A stretch of 64,000 bases of DNA from Daphnia carinata. Its lineage: Eukaryota; Arthropoda; Branchiopoda; Diplostraca; Daphniidae. The stretch covers positions 6,260,971 to 6,324,970 of the forward strand of contig NC_081333.1 of the NCBI RefSeq assembly GCF_022539665.2, read 5' to 3'. Of the stretch, positions 42,476-53,554 are shown piece after piece. How positions within the stretch are numbered: position 1 is the stretch's first letter; every line of letters starts with the position of its first letter. The position numbers and the translations under genes are program-made. The notes below the pieces were generated by a model that saw nothing but the letters and a program-made list of their open reading frames with translations, made no database searches and had not been told where the DNA came from.

Positions 42476-43550
42476 GTCGGAGAAAAAAGCCCAGACGAAA
42501 AAAGCCCAGACGAAAAAGGCCCGCGAAAAAGGCCCAGACGAAAAAGGCCCATACGAAAAAGGCCCACTTTTTTCCAAATTCAAAAGTGGGCCTTTTTCTC
42601 CATTGGACTGGGCCTTTTTCTCAGCTCAATTTCTTTGTTCCTACAAACTTTATATTTGTTTCCAAAATTGTATTTCCCACCTCTATTCCGTGGAATTTGG
42701 AATGTACAAAGGTTGCTGAAACCGTGATATTCTATAAGGTTTGCAGAGATCAAACAATGTTAGCGTTTGTACGCTAGTTAATCTTTGATTATTTATTCGG
42801 TTGCAATCTTATTTCGGATTATGTTAGTATTTATCTATTGCTAATACATAATACATAAGGTTCATTTTTCACAATTTTTGCTTACTGAACAACTATCGCT
42901 TCTTTAAATATAATAGAAGAAATACATGTTTTCCGCACTTAGCCTTGTTCTGTCCACCCTCTTTAATCATTCCTCCCAACCCCCAGTCCATTTCCCTTAT
43001 TATTTCCCTTTGTCGATGCTTATGCCATAGATAAAGACCACTGATTCGTTGTGAATACGGAAACTGAATGAGTTCCGCGGGGCTTTTGTGGTTGCTGGGA
43101 ACAAAGATATGTTACCACGAAGACTAGTTTGTAATTATTAACATTTGATAAATAATGTTTATAGGAACATTTAATAAATAGTGTTTATAGGAATAATATT
43201 ACAAACTTAAACTATCGTCTGAGGCAAGGACCAAAACAAAGACTATTGTAATTCAATATTGATTCTAATACCATTTATTCCTTATACGTTTTCAATTCTT
43301 TTAACAATTACAAAGAGCCCAATAAATATATTAAAATTATAACCTACTGCTATAAATGATTTTGTTCGTTCTTCGTGTCCTGTTTTCACCTTTTGCACAT
43401 TTTCAAGCAGCTATTGATTACCTAATTACACATCACATACTACATTAAGATATAAGGAAGCTTTACACTTTACGTTAACAAAGCTACTAATAATGACAAA
43501 ACAATTTTCTACCATGACGGTGGCAAAAACAATAAAGATGAATTGAGCAA
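42476..43550 (-). mobile_element. R1 repeat, copy D, with palindromic GGGCC words
   Basis: Reverse complement of the 4400-5960 part of copy A: the GGGCCTTTTTCTCC words (42476-42620), AACTTTATATTTGTTTCC, GAGTTCCGCGGGGCTTTTGT and the ACACATCACATACTAC block. It confirms that the GGGCC word array is an integral part of the repeat. Confidence 0.75.
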
Positions 43551-44511
43551 GCTAAATAAAAAAAAATTGATAAATGTAATGTGTGAACAAAGCGAACACA
43601 GACAATGAAAGAGACAAATTTTGCAAAAATATTTTATAAAAAAAATTTATTGACAATTCTCTGCACATTACAATTATTTTTGCAACTTTAAAAAGGCACA
43701 ATAGCCCTTTCAAAAGTTGCCGTCGACCCAGGCAGGGGGAGACACTGCCTTGTTGACCCACCGGGGAGATTACCCGGTGATTGGCTAAGAGAAGCCGGAA
43801 GAAGAGCTGAAGATTTGGAACATTTTTAAAGGAGCGATTAACCTTTAGTTCGAATTTGTGGGTAGCCACGTCGCCCTCCGTGAACACATCATCGGACTAA
43901 GCGGACCCCCACGTCCCCTTTCCGGCCAGAGCCCTCCAGACCTCGGTATATGTTGTTTTTATATATACCGTACAGTAGGGGCATGACCCCCTACGGGCTT
44001 ATTACGAGTCAAGGGGAAACGGGGCTACGGAAAGGAAGGGAGCCCAGATATGCACTTCAATTTTTTTAATACAAAATACCGTCTCGGGAATCCAAATTAA
44101 GTATAGAAATGTCATGTCATCCATTCAATCATTACAATTTATTCAGTGTCTTGCCCCAACCAAGAATCTTTTCAGATCCAATGTTACTATTAACCTATGC
44201 TGAGAAAAGAAAAACAACACCATGAAGCATCTCAATTGTTGCTCATGTCACTTACATGACTTATAGATTCAACTTCTGGCAGAAGCTTGGGAAAGGCCAT
44301 ACAAATTGCAGATGAAAATCATTGTATAAGGCTCTTGAATGATAAAATAGCACCCCTAGAATGTTGCATTGTTGATAGTTGTATTCCCAGTATGCTGAAA
44401 ATCCTTTCCTATTGGATAAATTTTTTTCTGTAGATTAGACATGGTTGGCAAAAAGGAGGAGAAAAGCTTCATCATAAATTCAAACATTTTTCAAGAAAAT
44501 TCCTTACATAC
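43551..44511. other. Non-coding stretch
   Basis: No convincing gene was found. It contains a short hairpin CGGTATAT...ATATACCG (about 43944-43970) and GC-rich DNA (43720-44050) of unknown nature. The right part is the presumed 3' UTR of the coiled-coil gene. Confidence 0.35.
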
Positions 44512-47500
44512 CTAAAGAGTCCATGTATGATGCTCATCGCTGCAATGCCAGTGAAGTGAAACATCTTTAGGGCCATTTAAGTACCCAGCTTCACCAACAC
44601 TCTGAGCGTAAAGGACAAGTTGTTCTTTAGCAAGGGAAGCAGAATTACTTGAGGCTTCTAGCTGTGACAGAACTATAAAGGATTGCTGTTATACAGGATT
44701 CATTCACACAAGATGGTACTTCTCATTAGACAATGTGCATACGCTATTACTTTACCTCATACCTTAATGGTAATGCACTCTCAGTGTTTTTCAACTGTAG
44801 GCTGACTCTTCCATCCTGTAACACTTCCAGACTTGACTTGATCCCCTGTTAAAATTCTGTGAATGCAAAATAATAGCATTAAAAATACTTTTTCGATAGA
44901 CAAAAAACCGAAAAGTACCTAATTCATGTTTAATGTTGAACTCGTGCTATTTCTGGGTTTCCGTACCACACCCATTTTCAGCCCAAATACAGTCCCACAA
45001 CTGTTCACTTCCTTCGCTGCATGGACTTATTACTAACAATTCTTTTAGTGCAGCACTAACAGAATTTAACTTTAACACACTGTCAGGTGGTAGACTGAAG
45101 AACTAAACAATAAATAATTGTTTGTTAAAATTCTATACTTATTTTGAATTCTTATTTGAAAAGTTTAGGTACCTGACTGTGTTCGCCTAATGCCAATTCA
45201 TCCTCGTGTTCATTTAGGGAAGAGTTTTGAAAAACCTTGGAACCTTCTTGAACAGTTTGGAAACTGTTCCGTTCCAATTTGTTCTTTTCCGCTAGCTGAG
45301 CTTGCAGACTCAAAATTTGAGCTACAAAACACAAATGAATAAAAGCAAATAAATAGAATCATTACGTATTAGGCCTTACCATCCTTAGCTTTGCTGTTAT
45401 CTAATATTTTGTGTTGTTCCAATAATTGGGCCTGGTGGAATCTATTGCACCGAAATATTTCGGTGCAATAACGGCCATTTCCCCTATTGCACCGAAATCT
45501 TCAGGCTGGTCGCGAGGCAATATGTACTACTTAGTACATAATCGCGCCTACAGTTTTCTATATGGAGAAAGTGTGCGTTGTCGCCACTAGGGCCTTGATT
45601 TGGTTGCTTTAGTGGTTAAACCACTAAAGTTAAACCAGTTAAACAATAATGCGTGTAGCGCATGTCTTTTAAATTAATGAAATTACTTGAAATAACATGA
45701 ATTCGGTTGATGTAAATTTTTCCAATGAGGTAATATGTACAATATAAATACTAATGTATATGTTACAATTATACATAGATATTTATATATATTACTATTA
45801 TATATGTACGGTACTATTATACATATAAAATACTATAATATATATTATATATATTTATTCTGCTTATATAATGAATATGTACAATTTGTGTGGTAATTGA
45901 AATAAAATATAAAAGAAATTTTTTTTTATTATTTGTCAGCTAAATTAATTGCAATAATTAGTTGATTAATTACAGTAAATAGCCCATGGTAAGGGCTATC
46001 TATTTTTGTGTAATTGTTATTAACATTTTCAAAGGGAAAAAATCTTAAAGGCAAAATGTGTTTTTGTTGTTTTTCGATCTAAGGTTCTAATGGACGCAAC
46101 TGATAAAAACAAAAAAATTGATGTTACGCTTAAACTTTTCCTTTTCTGAAAATTTAACATAACTTTCATAGAATTAGATAGTTCTTGGTAAGAGCTATCG
46201 ATTGATGCAAAATTTGTCAATTTTGACTGTTTATTTTCCTCATAAATAATTATTAAGGGATTTCATGATTTTAGAAAGGGGAGGGGGTGTGTGAAAAAGA
46301 CGAAACTTTGCATTGATTGTTTGATGCTTAACCTTCGTCAAAACACGAAATCATTATAATATTTTTGTTGCTGGTGATTCCAGGAACAAGTTGTTATAAA
46401 CGTTTATTTTTAGGATGCATTATTTAATCCCAAAAATTACGTTTGAAAAGTGGTTTTTGATAAATCATTATGGCGGCCATTTTTTTACCGCGCCAAGTTC
46501 AAATTTTAAAAAGTGTAAATAAGTGTAAAAAATTGTAATTATAAGTACATATTTACATTTTGTTTGTGTCTAGAGAATATCAGTATTCTGTCTTAGATAA
46601 AAAATCTTAAATATTAACTAAGATAAGTTAAACAAATTTATTTCATGGGTTCTCATTTAATTTACAATTTTACGTGTCTTTTTCCACATTTCAGCGTGGA
46701 AAAACTCCAAGCAGACAATATTCCAAAAAAACAATTGACTAACGCCCTGCGCGTTTATCATGTACCCCATAAGAAAAAGTGCATCTGCAACTATGTACTA
46801 CTTAGTACATATGTACTGAGACCATGTTGGAAATCTTTCGTTGCAATAAGGGCTTTTTTCACTATTGCACCGAAATCTTTCGTTGCAATAAGTGGCCTTA
46901 TTCGCTATTGCACCGAAAGATTTCCTTGCACTTAAAAGTTGTTTCTAGCCTATCATAACTAAAAATTAACACCTCTATTACTAAGAACTATATTAAATTT
47001 AACTATTTACTTCTTAAAATTATTAAATTTTAATAATAATGTCGTATTCGTATTGCTGTGTGTATTGCTACGAAATCTTTCGTTGCAATAACGGCCTTTT
47101 CCCCTATTGCAACGAAAGATTTCGTTGCACTTAAAATCGTTCTACCCTATCGTAACAAAAGATCCCGAGGTATATTTGAGTGTTTAATTAGTAAATTTTT
47201 GCCTATTTTTTCTTCCTTCGTAGTATAATTCTTCTTTTCGAATTTCGTTTTTTTTTTCGGCGGGTCATTTTTCCCCATCCACCTACACCTTTGTGGGGCA
47301 TTTTTTGAGTTTTTTCTTTACGGTGCACCGTTTTTACCCGCCCCCCTATGCCTTAACGAGACATTAATTTTTTTGTTTATTCTTTTCATCTGGCCATTTT
47401 ATTGCGGCCCGATTTTTTTTTTGTTTCTTTTTTTTTTTGGGCGGGTCATTTTAGCCAGTCGCACATGTGCATCTTACCATGGCATGAAATGTGACGAACA

Positions 47501-48420
47501 AAAAAAAAATAACGCGCGATGGCATAGGCGGCCGGGCAAAAACGGCCCGCGGGAAAAAACAGAAATATTTTTTGAATCAGTGAAGAAATGGACTTTGTCT
47601 TTTTTAATCTGTTTTTTCGGCGGGCCATTTTTGCATCCTCAGCTTTCGATTTTCCACCTATTTGACTACTCATTTTTGACCAATCCTTTCATTTTTCAAA
47701 ATCTTTTTGAAAAAAAATGTAAAAGATGCCCAAGGAAGGCATATGCAAAAATGGCCCGCCGAAAAAAAAGATTAAAAAAAAGACCAACAAAGGCATAGTC
47801 CGGTCGGCAAAAATGGCGTGCCGAAAGAAAAAAAAAGGAAAAAAATACGCCCACGAAGGCATAGTCAGGCCGAAGTGGAAAATGTAAAAAAAATGCCGTG
47901 CATAATAAAAATACGGAAATGTGGCTTACGTTAAAAAAAGCCTTAACCACAACAATACACTGCCACTGTACAACACAAATATTTAAATTACGGAACTTAG
48001 CACGCGTTTGCCGAATCTTAATTAGTAATAAACATAGTATATTAGTAGTATAATAATTTTTATATTTCGGTACAATAGGGAAAAAACTATATTATTGCAA
48101 CGAAATCTTTCGGTGCAATAGGAAATAAAGCCACTTATTGCAACAAAAGATTTCGGTGCAATAGTGAAAAAAGCCCTTATTGCAACGAAAGATTTCGGTG
48201 CAATAGGGGAAAAGGCCGTTATTGCACCGAAATATTTCGGTGCAATAGATTCCACCATTGGGCCTGCAGATTCATAATTTTATCTAATAAACAATAATTA
48301 ATAATTGAAAACCAATATAATAATGTTTATACTAACCATCGTTTTATTGTATTATCCATTTTTCAATTGTTCCTCCAGCCACGCGTTATTCTCCATCCAC
48401 GCTACTGAACTAACTGCGAA
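44512..48420 (-). pseudogene. Coiled-coil gene disrupted by foldback element
   Basis: Minus-strand exons: an upstream exon near 48420-48345 (WMENNAWLEEQLKN), an exon starting at a CTGCAG acceptor and split by the element at 45434-48256 (AQLLEQHKILDNSKAKD), then QILSLQAQLAEKNKLERNS (about 45320-45174), FFSLPPDSVLKLNSVSAALK and WDCIWAENGCG (about 45103-44930), IKSSLEVLQDGRVSLQL (44845-44763) and KEQLVLYAQSVGEAGYLNG to HTWTL and TAG (44672-44512). It is predicted to have a helical coiled-coil N-terminal half and a small C-terminal domain. The family is unrecognised. A TAG after ETQK (about 44949) lies in frame unless an earlier GTACGG donor is used, and the last join does not keep phase by eye. 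The insertion at the splice acceptor probably kills normal splicing. Confidence 0.5.
45434..48256. mobile_element. Foldback-type TIR element, 2823 bp, 9-bp target duplication
   Basis: It is bounded by GGTGGAATCTATTGCACC and its inverse, and flanked by ATTGGGCCT on both sides (45425-45433, 48257-48265). Each end begins with a perfect 28-bp palindrome (TATTGCACCGAAAT joined to its own complement, at 45443-45470 and 48220-48247). The right arm holds four such units at ~42-bp period separated by GGGGAAAAGGCC-type spacers; further copies are internal (46837-46930, 47075-47135). A 9-bp duplication and repeat-built arms fit Mutator/foldback-type elements. The interior includes AT-rich DNA (45720-45910), homopolymer-rich GGCGGGCCATTTTT words (47220-47880) and no transposase. 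Confidence 0.85.
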
Positions 48421-48431
48421 TGGCATCCAAT

Positions 48432-50479
48432 TAGTGTTGGCGACTATCTAAACCTGAAAACGATATATCGATATTTTTAGATACTTTTTAGATAGTCGAC
48501 TTTTTTAGATAATCGCTGTATCGATACACTCCAAATAGATCTCACGTTTAACAATAGATGGCGTGTAGTGCAAATGAAAAAAAAACTATGATAATTTAAA
48601 AATTTTCATCTCTGCCTAGATTTGAACTCCGACGCTTCGTGTTACGAGCGCCGACTTAACCCACACCACTAAACCAGTAAGAAAAAAACGACATGGCACA
48701 AGTATGGTTTTCGTTGGCGAGTATCGATACAAATATCATAAAATACAATATTTTTATCGTCTGCTTTATTTTACAAGTCTTAACAGATGATTTTAGTTAC
48801 ACATATCAGTGTTGCCTTATGAAATACAATAGATTTTTGTTGAAGTTCTTATTACATGAATATAAAATGTAGAGAAAATAATAATTTAACATTGTGCAAA
48901 TGTATTTATCGTCAGCATATAAAAATATGTATTTCAAATAAAAAAAAACGTTTCACAGACGTATTCGAACTTCTGTACTTTGTATTGCGAGCGCGGAATT
49001 GATCCACAACGCTAACTCTCCACAATTTGTGTGTGTCAGGCAATAAGTCCAACGTTGGGTGCCGAGTATCAATACAAATTTCAGAAGCAACTGTTATTTA
49101 CCGTCATCTGCTTTATCAACGATGCTAAACAGAATACTATTTTGCTCTGAAAATCTGTTACATTTATAAATTACAAATGTTATTTTATTAGTATCGTACA
49201 CGCCTCAGAGAGCGATCATCCTAAATTTTTGTTACTCAGATACGTTCAAAATATAATGTCTAGCAGATTATAAAAAAATTGCCCTAAAACAGATTTGAAC
49301 TCGAGAATTCCGAATCCCAATCGCAGTACTTATCCACAGCGCTACTCCCTCATGATAAGTGATTGCAAAGCAATACATAATAATCGTGTTAACAAGTATC
49401 GATACAAATTGCAGACGAAAATCTAACATTGCTGTCGTCTGCAACGATTTAAATTGAAGATTTATTTACTATTGATATCAGGGTTGCCACCGCAATTGAT
49501 AGTATTCTTATACAGCAAATTAACTATTAAAAACGGCACAATATTTATATAGGACTGTAATGCAAAATATTTGTGAATTCCCGTTAAAAAACATTTACAA
49601 CATATTTTTGCAATAATGAAAAATATTGGAAAACTATGTCTCCGTTGAGGGTTGAACTCCATACCTTCATGTCCTGAGCCACATCTTCTTCCACTTAGCC
49701 ATGACGTTCTTAGAAAATACGTAACCAGCAAGGTGGTATTGGTGTGGGATAGTATCGATACAAATTGTAGACGAATATCTAATTTTTATCGTCGTCTGCT
49801 CAATTTTACGAAGCTGCGCAGTGAAATTTTTCAGTATTAGGGGGTGTTGCCATAAAATTTATCAGTGCTTTAAGTTTCGTAATATGATATTATAAATATT
49901 TTAAAAAAGGACAAATGCTACCGCTTCTAAAAGACCTTCTTGTAAAAACATTTATGCAATTTTTATCACAAAACCAAAAATTGTGGAACAATCGTCGATT
50001 GGGCTTGAACCCAAGGGCTTTGTGTCATGAACCTCGCCTTATAGCTCTGCGCCAGCACACTGCTTACAAATTGAATCATAATCCAAATGCATTGTTGTTG
50101 AATAGTATCGATACAAATCGACAACGGAAATCTAATATTTCAGTCGTCTGCATGCTTTTCAAAGCATAAAACACATTATTTGCAAAAAATCGATAAAAAC
50201 ATACATCCGTACCTAGCGTTGAACTCGGAATTATTGCGCCACAAGCGCTGTCTATAACCACAGCGCTATAACATTTGTTATTGAAGACGATGGTTGTCGC
50301 ATAAGGGTATTGTTTATAATTATCGATACAAGCCCGACAAACTAACCCCTATCATTTGTGCAGTGCTATTTTTGGCCGGTAGATGGGGGTTATTAGATAT
50401 TTTATCGATAATCGTATCGTTATCTAAAAGTGGGCGTAGATAATTGTATCTAGCAGAACTTAGATAATCGCCAACACTA
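48432..50479. mobile_element. hAT-like TIR element carrying tandem tRNA-like units
   Basis: The left end TAGTGTTGGCGACTATCTAA and right end (reversed) TAGTGTTGGCGATTATCTAA are inverted repeats. Subterminal AGATA/ATCGAT words follow. The left flank is CATCCAAT; its right-hand partner is found inverted (ATTGGATG) at 50675-50682, before a third TIR end at 50683. The TIR form and 8-bp duplication suggest hAT. No transposase is present; the body is the array described next. Confidence 0.6.
48600..50290 (-). repeat. Six tandem units, each with a tRNA-like sequence
   Basis: tRNA-like stretches read on the minus strand have B-box-like cores at about 48620, 48961, 49292, 49651, 50005 and 50217 (for example GAGTTCAAATC, AAGTTCGAATAC, GGGTTCAAGCCC) and A-box-like D-arm cores (TAGCGCTGTGGATAA, TAGTGGTGTGGGT, TGGCTAAGTGG) 40-50 bp before them. 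Each is followed by a TATCGATACAAAT word and a hairpin GCAGACGA...TCGTCTGC. Spacing is about 330-360 bp, shorter for the last. Acceptor stems are poor, so these look like tRNA-derived repeats, not working tRNA genes. Confidence 0.65.
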
Positions 50480-50682
50480 GCTTCAGGACGCCTCCACTTG
50501 AGGGCAGTATAAGCAGATGGAAACCATGAGCAATAACAAAGTTATGGCAATCCGTTTTACACACAAAAAAAAAACTTTCGCCAAAAAAAAAAAAATCACA
50601 CTTTTTTCTTTTTTTCCGACACGTAGCCATCAACCGCTCAGACTCGTTATTACTGGCGTAGGCAATTTCAGTCCATTGGATG
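50480..50682. other. Host segment between two outward-facing TIR ends
   Basis: 203 bp of non-repeat sequence with poly-A/T runs (50560-50620). Its right end, reversed, continues the coiled-coil gene side of the hAT-like insertion (…GTCCATTGGATG|CCATTCGC), so it appears to be inverted host DNA. Confidence 0.4.
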
Positions 50683-51340
50683 TAGTGTTGGCGATTATCT
50701 AAGTTCTGCTAGATACAATTATCTACGCCCACTTTTAGATAACGATACAACTAAATAAAAAAAAACAAATTCGTAGTTTTTGCGATCCATAGATATACTG
50801 GACCCAAACGATAAAACGAAAAAAATTCTTTCGTTCTCAAACTTTTGGTTTATGGAAATACTGATTTAAGTTTTAGAGAAATCAAAAGCTCTTACTAAGG
50901 GCTTTTCATTGCAGTTAAAACTATTCCTTTTAGACCCATAGTTTGTCCTATAATAATTATTTAATTTTTGGACAATATACGGGGGGGAGGGGAAACGACG
51001 AAAAGTCGTAAACTTTGGGACCTTGGTTTGGACATTTTTTTTGCTTATTTCATGTTGCAAATATAGTATTTCGATTCCTTATAACACCAGGAATGTCATG
51101 GTTTGCATGTAATAGCAAAACTTTGTGATTTAGTTGTAAAATTTTCTAATAATGAAACGACCAATCACGTTCAAGAAGACAGAAGCCATTCTTTTTACGC
51201 GGCATTTTTAAGTTTTTTATATTATCTGGGTAATTTTAGTTTTAACTATGGATTAAGGGTTTGTTGCTAAATTTTTTATTCGCGCATTTGTTTCATTTTA
51301 CCACTGTGAAAGATAATTCTCACAGATTTTTTATCGGTTT
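50683..51340. mobile_element. TIR end plus foldback-arm-like sequence
   Basis: It begins with the same TAGTGTTGGCGATTATCTAA end, and the next ~70 bp match the right end of the 48-50 kb element. From about 50765 (GATCCATAGATATACTGGAC, CCCAAACGATAAAACGA) to 51230 it resembles the right arm of the foldback element at 56750-57230, at lower identity. Weak similarity also occurs at 45960-46530. The far end was not located. Confidence 0.5.
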
Positions 51341-51612
51341 TAAAATCAATTAAAAGAAACATTATTTTTATAAACAACTCTTGTGAGAAAGAAAAAAGTT
51401 CTTATGCCATTAGTAAAACACTAAGAGAAAAGTAACAATTATTGGGTTGTTCGACGTCTAGTTTATTTTTGAAATTCTTCCCACCGGACAATAGCTGGTG
51501 TATGCACTTTACAATGAGTATTCCTTGATTTTCATTTAGGGTAGAGGATCTTGACGAGCTGACATAAAGATGTAAAATTAATTATTATTGAGGAAAAGGA
51601 TTTATCAATCGT

Positions 51613-52250
51613 TTAAAGTCTTACCTTTCCTTGAGGTCCTCGTAAGAATAACCCATCAGGAGTTTTGATTACATAAGCATTATTGACTTTGATAATATTT
51701 TTCGTTTGAGGAGAACAGGAGGTGAGTGACGCAGTAGGTGTAGGAGAAGGACTCGGCGTAGGAGGGAAGGGAGGCGACGGGCTAGGTGTAGCATTGCGGG
51801 AAATGCAACGTTCGTCTATTCCAGCTCCACACGAAACGTAGTGTGAAACGTTATTTTTAAAGCAATTCACACCTTTAGTGGCTCCTAATAAATAAAGAAT
51901 TCAGTTACAAAATGAACTAAATAAAAAAAATGTTTGAACAAACACCTTGAACACCAACACTGTCGCTAGTGAAATATTGTTTCTTAGATATTTGGCTTTT
52001 TTCCAGGGCGACTGTTAGAAGATAAAGAATTTAGTTAGCTGGGATGAAATACTGAATTAAATTAAACAATTCACCTGCTTGTGCAACTGTTGACGATAAT
52101 GTGTCATTGCAACTTTCGGAAATATCCAAACGTTTTTGAATTCCTAATACAAATGAAGACGTAAATGATAAATTATTATTTAGAATTATGAAAATAAAAT
52201 TATTATACGTGGAGCAGCAGCCTTTCCCACAGCTTTGGTGGCTCCTAATA
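51613..52250 (-). CDS. Proline-rich multi-exon ORF, unknown family
   Basis: The main exon (about 51885-51626) reads GATKGVNCFKNNVSH, then a TPSPSPPFPPTPSPSPTPT low-complexity tract, then NNAYVIKTPDGLFLRGPQGK before a GTAAGA donor. Upstream small exons include GATKAVGKAA (about 52245-52205), nearly the same as the start of the main exon, which suggests exon duplication. Other small exons lie near 52140-52080 and 52010-51945. No domain was recognised. Start and end are not resolved. Confidence 0.35.
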
Positions 52251-52319
52251 AATATTATTAGGATAAATATTATTCACAATAGGGGAAGCTTTTGGAAGTA
52301 ATTTTGAGCCCATTTTGAC

Positions 52320-52545
52320 ATTTGGAATGATGCAGACGACACGTTGCCAGCGGGGGTGGTTGCCTTCTTCAATGGTGGTGTATACTGGCTGGAGAGCAAT
52401 CAAATTGCGAGAATGGGGGGGCCGCTGGGAACCCGAACGGTCGAGTCAAAACGCGGAGACTATGTTGATTTGAACTCGGGCCTCCCGCACTGTAATCGGA
52501 GGTGCTATCCACTAGGCCATTCAACTGATATTGTATGTCCTTTCC
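52320..52545 (+). repeat. Partial copy of the 55.9-57.7 kb foldback end plus tRNA-like module
   Basis: GATGCAGACGACACG, then GCCGCTGGGAACCCGAACGG and GCGGAGACTATGTTG match the outer ~140 bp of the foldback element. Directly after it (52466-52530, minus strand) comes a tRNA-like TGGCCTAGTGGATAGCACC ... GGGAGGCCCGAGTTCAAATC. Confidence 0.65.
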
Positions 52546-52737
52546 TTATGGTTTTCCTTTAGGATGTCAGGATATCTCTAATTCTAGTCTACAGATGGCT
52601 CTCTGTCGCTACCAGCTCCGCCCACAAAAAGGCGGAAATTTCGACCACAAGTCCCCGCAAATCCTTGTGGCATTTACACACACCGTGGAGCAACCAGGTT
52701 TCTATGACTCTGACCATGCTACAAGCATGGTGTACTA

Positions 52738-53309
52738 GCATGGTGTAACAACTCTCCATTTTAAGGCCTATCTCGAATGAAGCCTGTTTCAGAGGAGGTG
52801 GGTGTGGCCTAACTGAGGTTAGATATAGCTAACGCCACCATCGGAACTACTTAGAAGTACTGAGGAGATGTACTAGTATCGCAGTAAGAGATTAATTACA
52901 AATACAGTGGTCTAATGGATAGAACACTCGATAGCAGTACGGGAGTCTCGAGTTCTAACCTAGTATAAATCTTTCTTTTTTCTCCTTTCCTAACGTAAAC
53001 TGGCCACGCGCGGCGCGTACAAACAACAAGTACAAACAAGATTTTTTTCCACTTCTTCCACATTTTATACGAACTAAACATAAAAATACGATAATATAAC
53101 TACACAAAGGTTAGAAGTCAATTTTGGTATGTAACAGGTAATGGGATAAGGGGACACGTTGTTTGGACTTAGAAAATTTTTCAAGAAGGTGCAGCCTTTA
53201 CCTTTTACTTCAATATTGGCCACTAGGCGCCTCTGACAATATATAACCTAGACCCCAAACAGGCTTCAGCCGAGATAGGCCGTTATAACAAAGAGTTGTT
53301 ACACCATGC
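52738..53309 (+). mobile_element. TIR element E2, copy 1
   Basis: Terminal inverted repeats of ~60 bp start GCATGGTGTAACAACTCT and include GGCCTATCTCG..TGAAGCCTGTTT; CTA/TAG flank both ends. Inside lies a tRNA-like module on the plus strand (52903-52975: GTGGTCTAATGGATAGAAC, GGGAGTCTCGAGTTCTAACC) and the CGTAAACTGGCCACGCGCGG core also found in E1. No transposase. Copy 2 is inverted at 55237-55810. Confidence 0.8.
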
Positions 53310-53554
53310 TAGCAGAGTCATAGAGGAGATGGTACATCATCTCCATGTTATAACTTCCCATAAGGCAGGGTCCCCATAACACACGATGTGCCGTGCAAAA
53401 ATCACTGCCTCTAGTGGCAGAAATGTGAACTGTACATGATTAACCAGCAAAAAAGAACGAAGTCCAAACATACAAGATATTCAAAATTCGTATCGTAGAT
53501 GGTTATCGGGAACTTTTAAAACATGCAACAGCTTGTTTTCTATTTTGTATTAAA

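Noticed and set aside
43552-43887. 111-codon minus-strand frame
   Set aside because: Composition is low complexity at one end, with no domain or splice context; considered non-coding.
45720-45910. AT-rich stretch as a replication origin
   Set aside because: It is simple TATA-type low complexity inside a transposon; nothing supports an origin.
45443-48247. CRISPR-like array
   Set aside because: Repeats are palindromic with short conserved spacers, belong to a TIR element with target duplication and lie in an animal genome.
48600-50290. Possible functional tRNA genes
   Set aside because: A- and B-box-like parts are present but acceptor stems do not pair convincingly and all units sit in a transposon array; treated as tRNA-derived.
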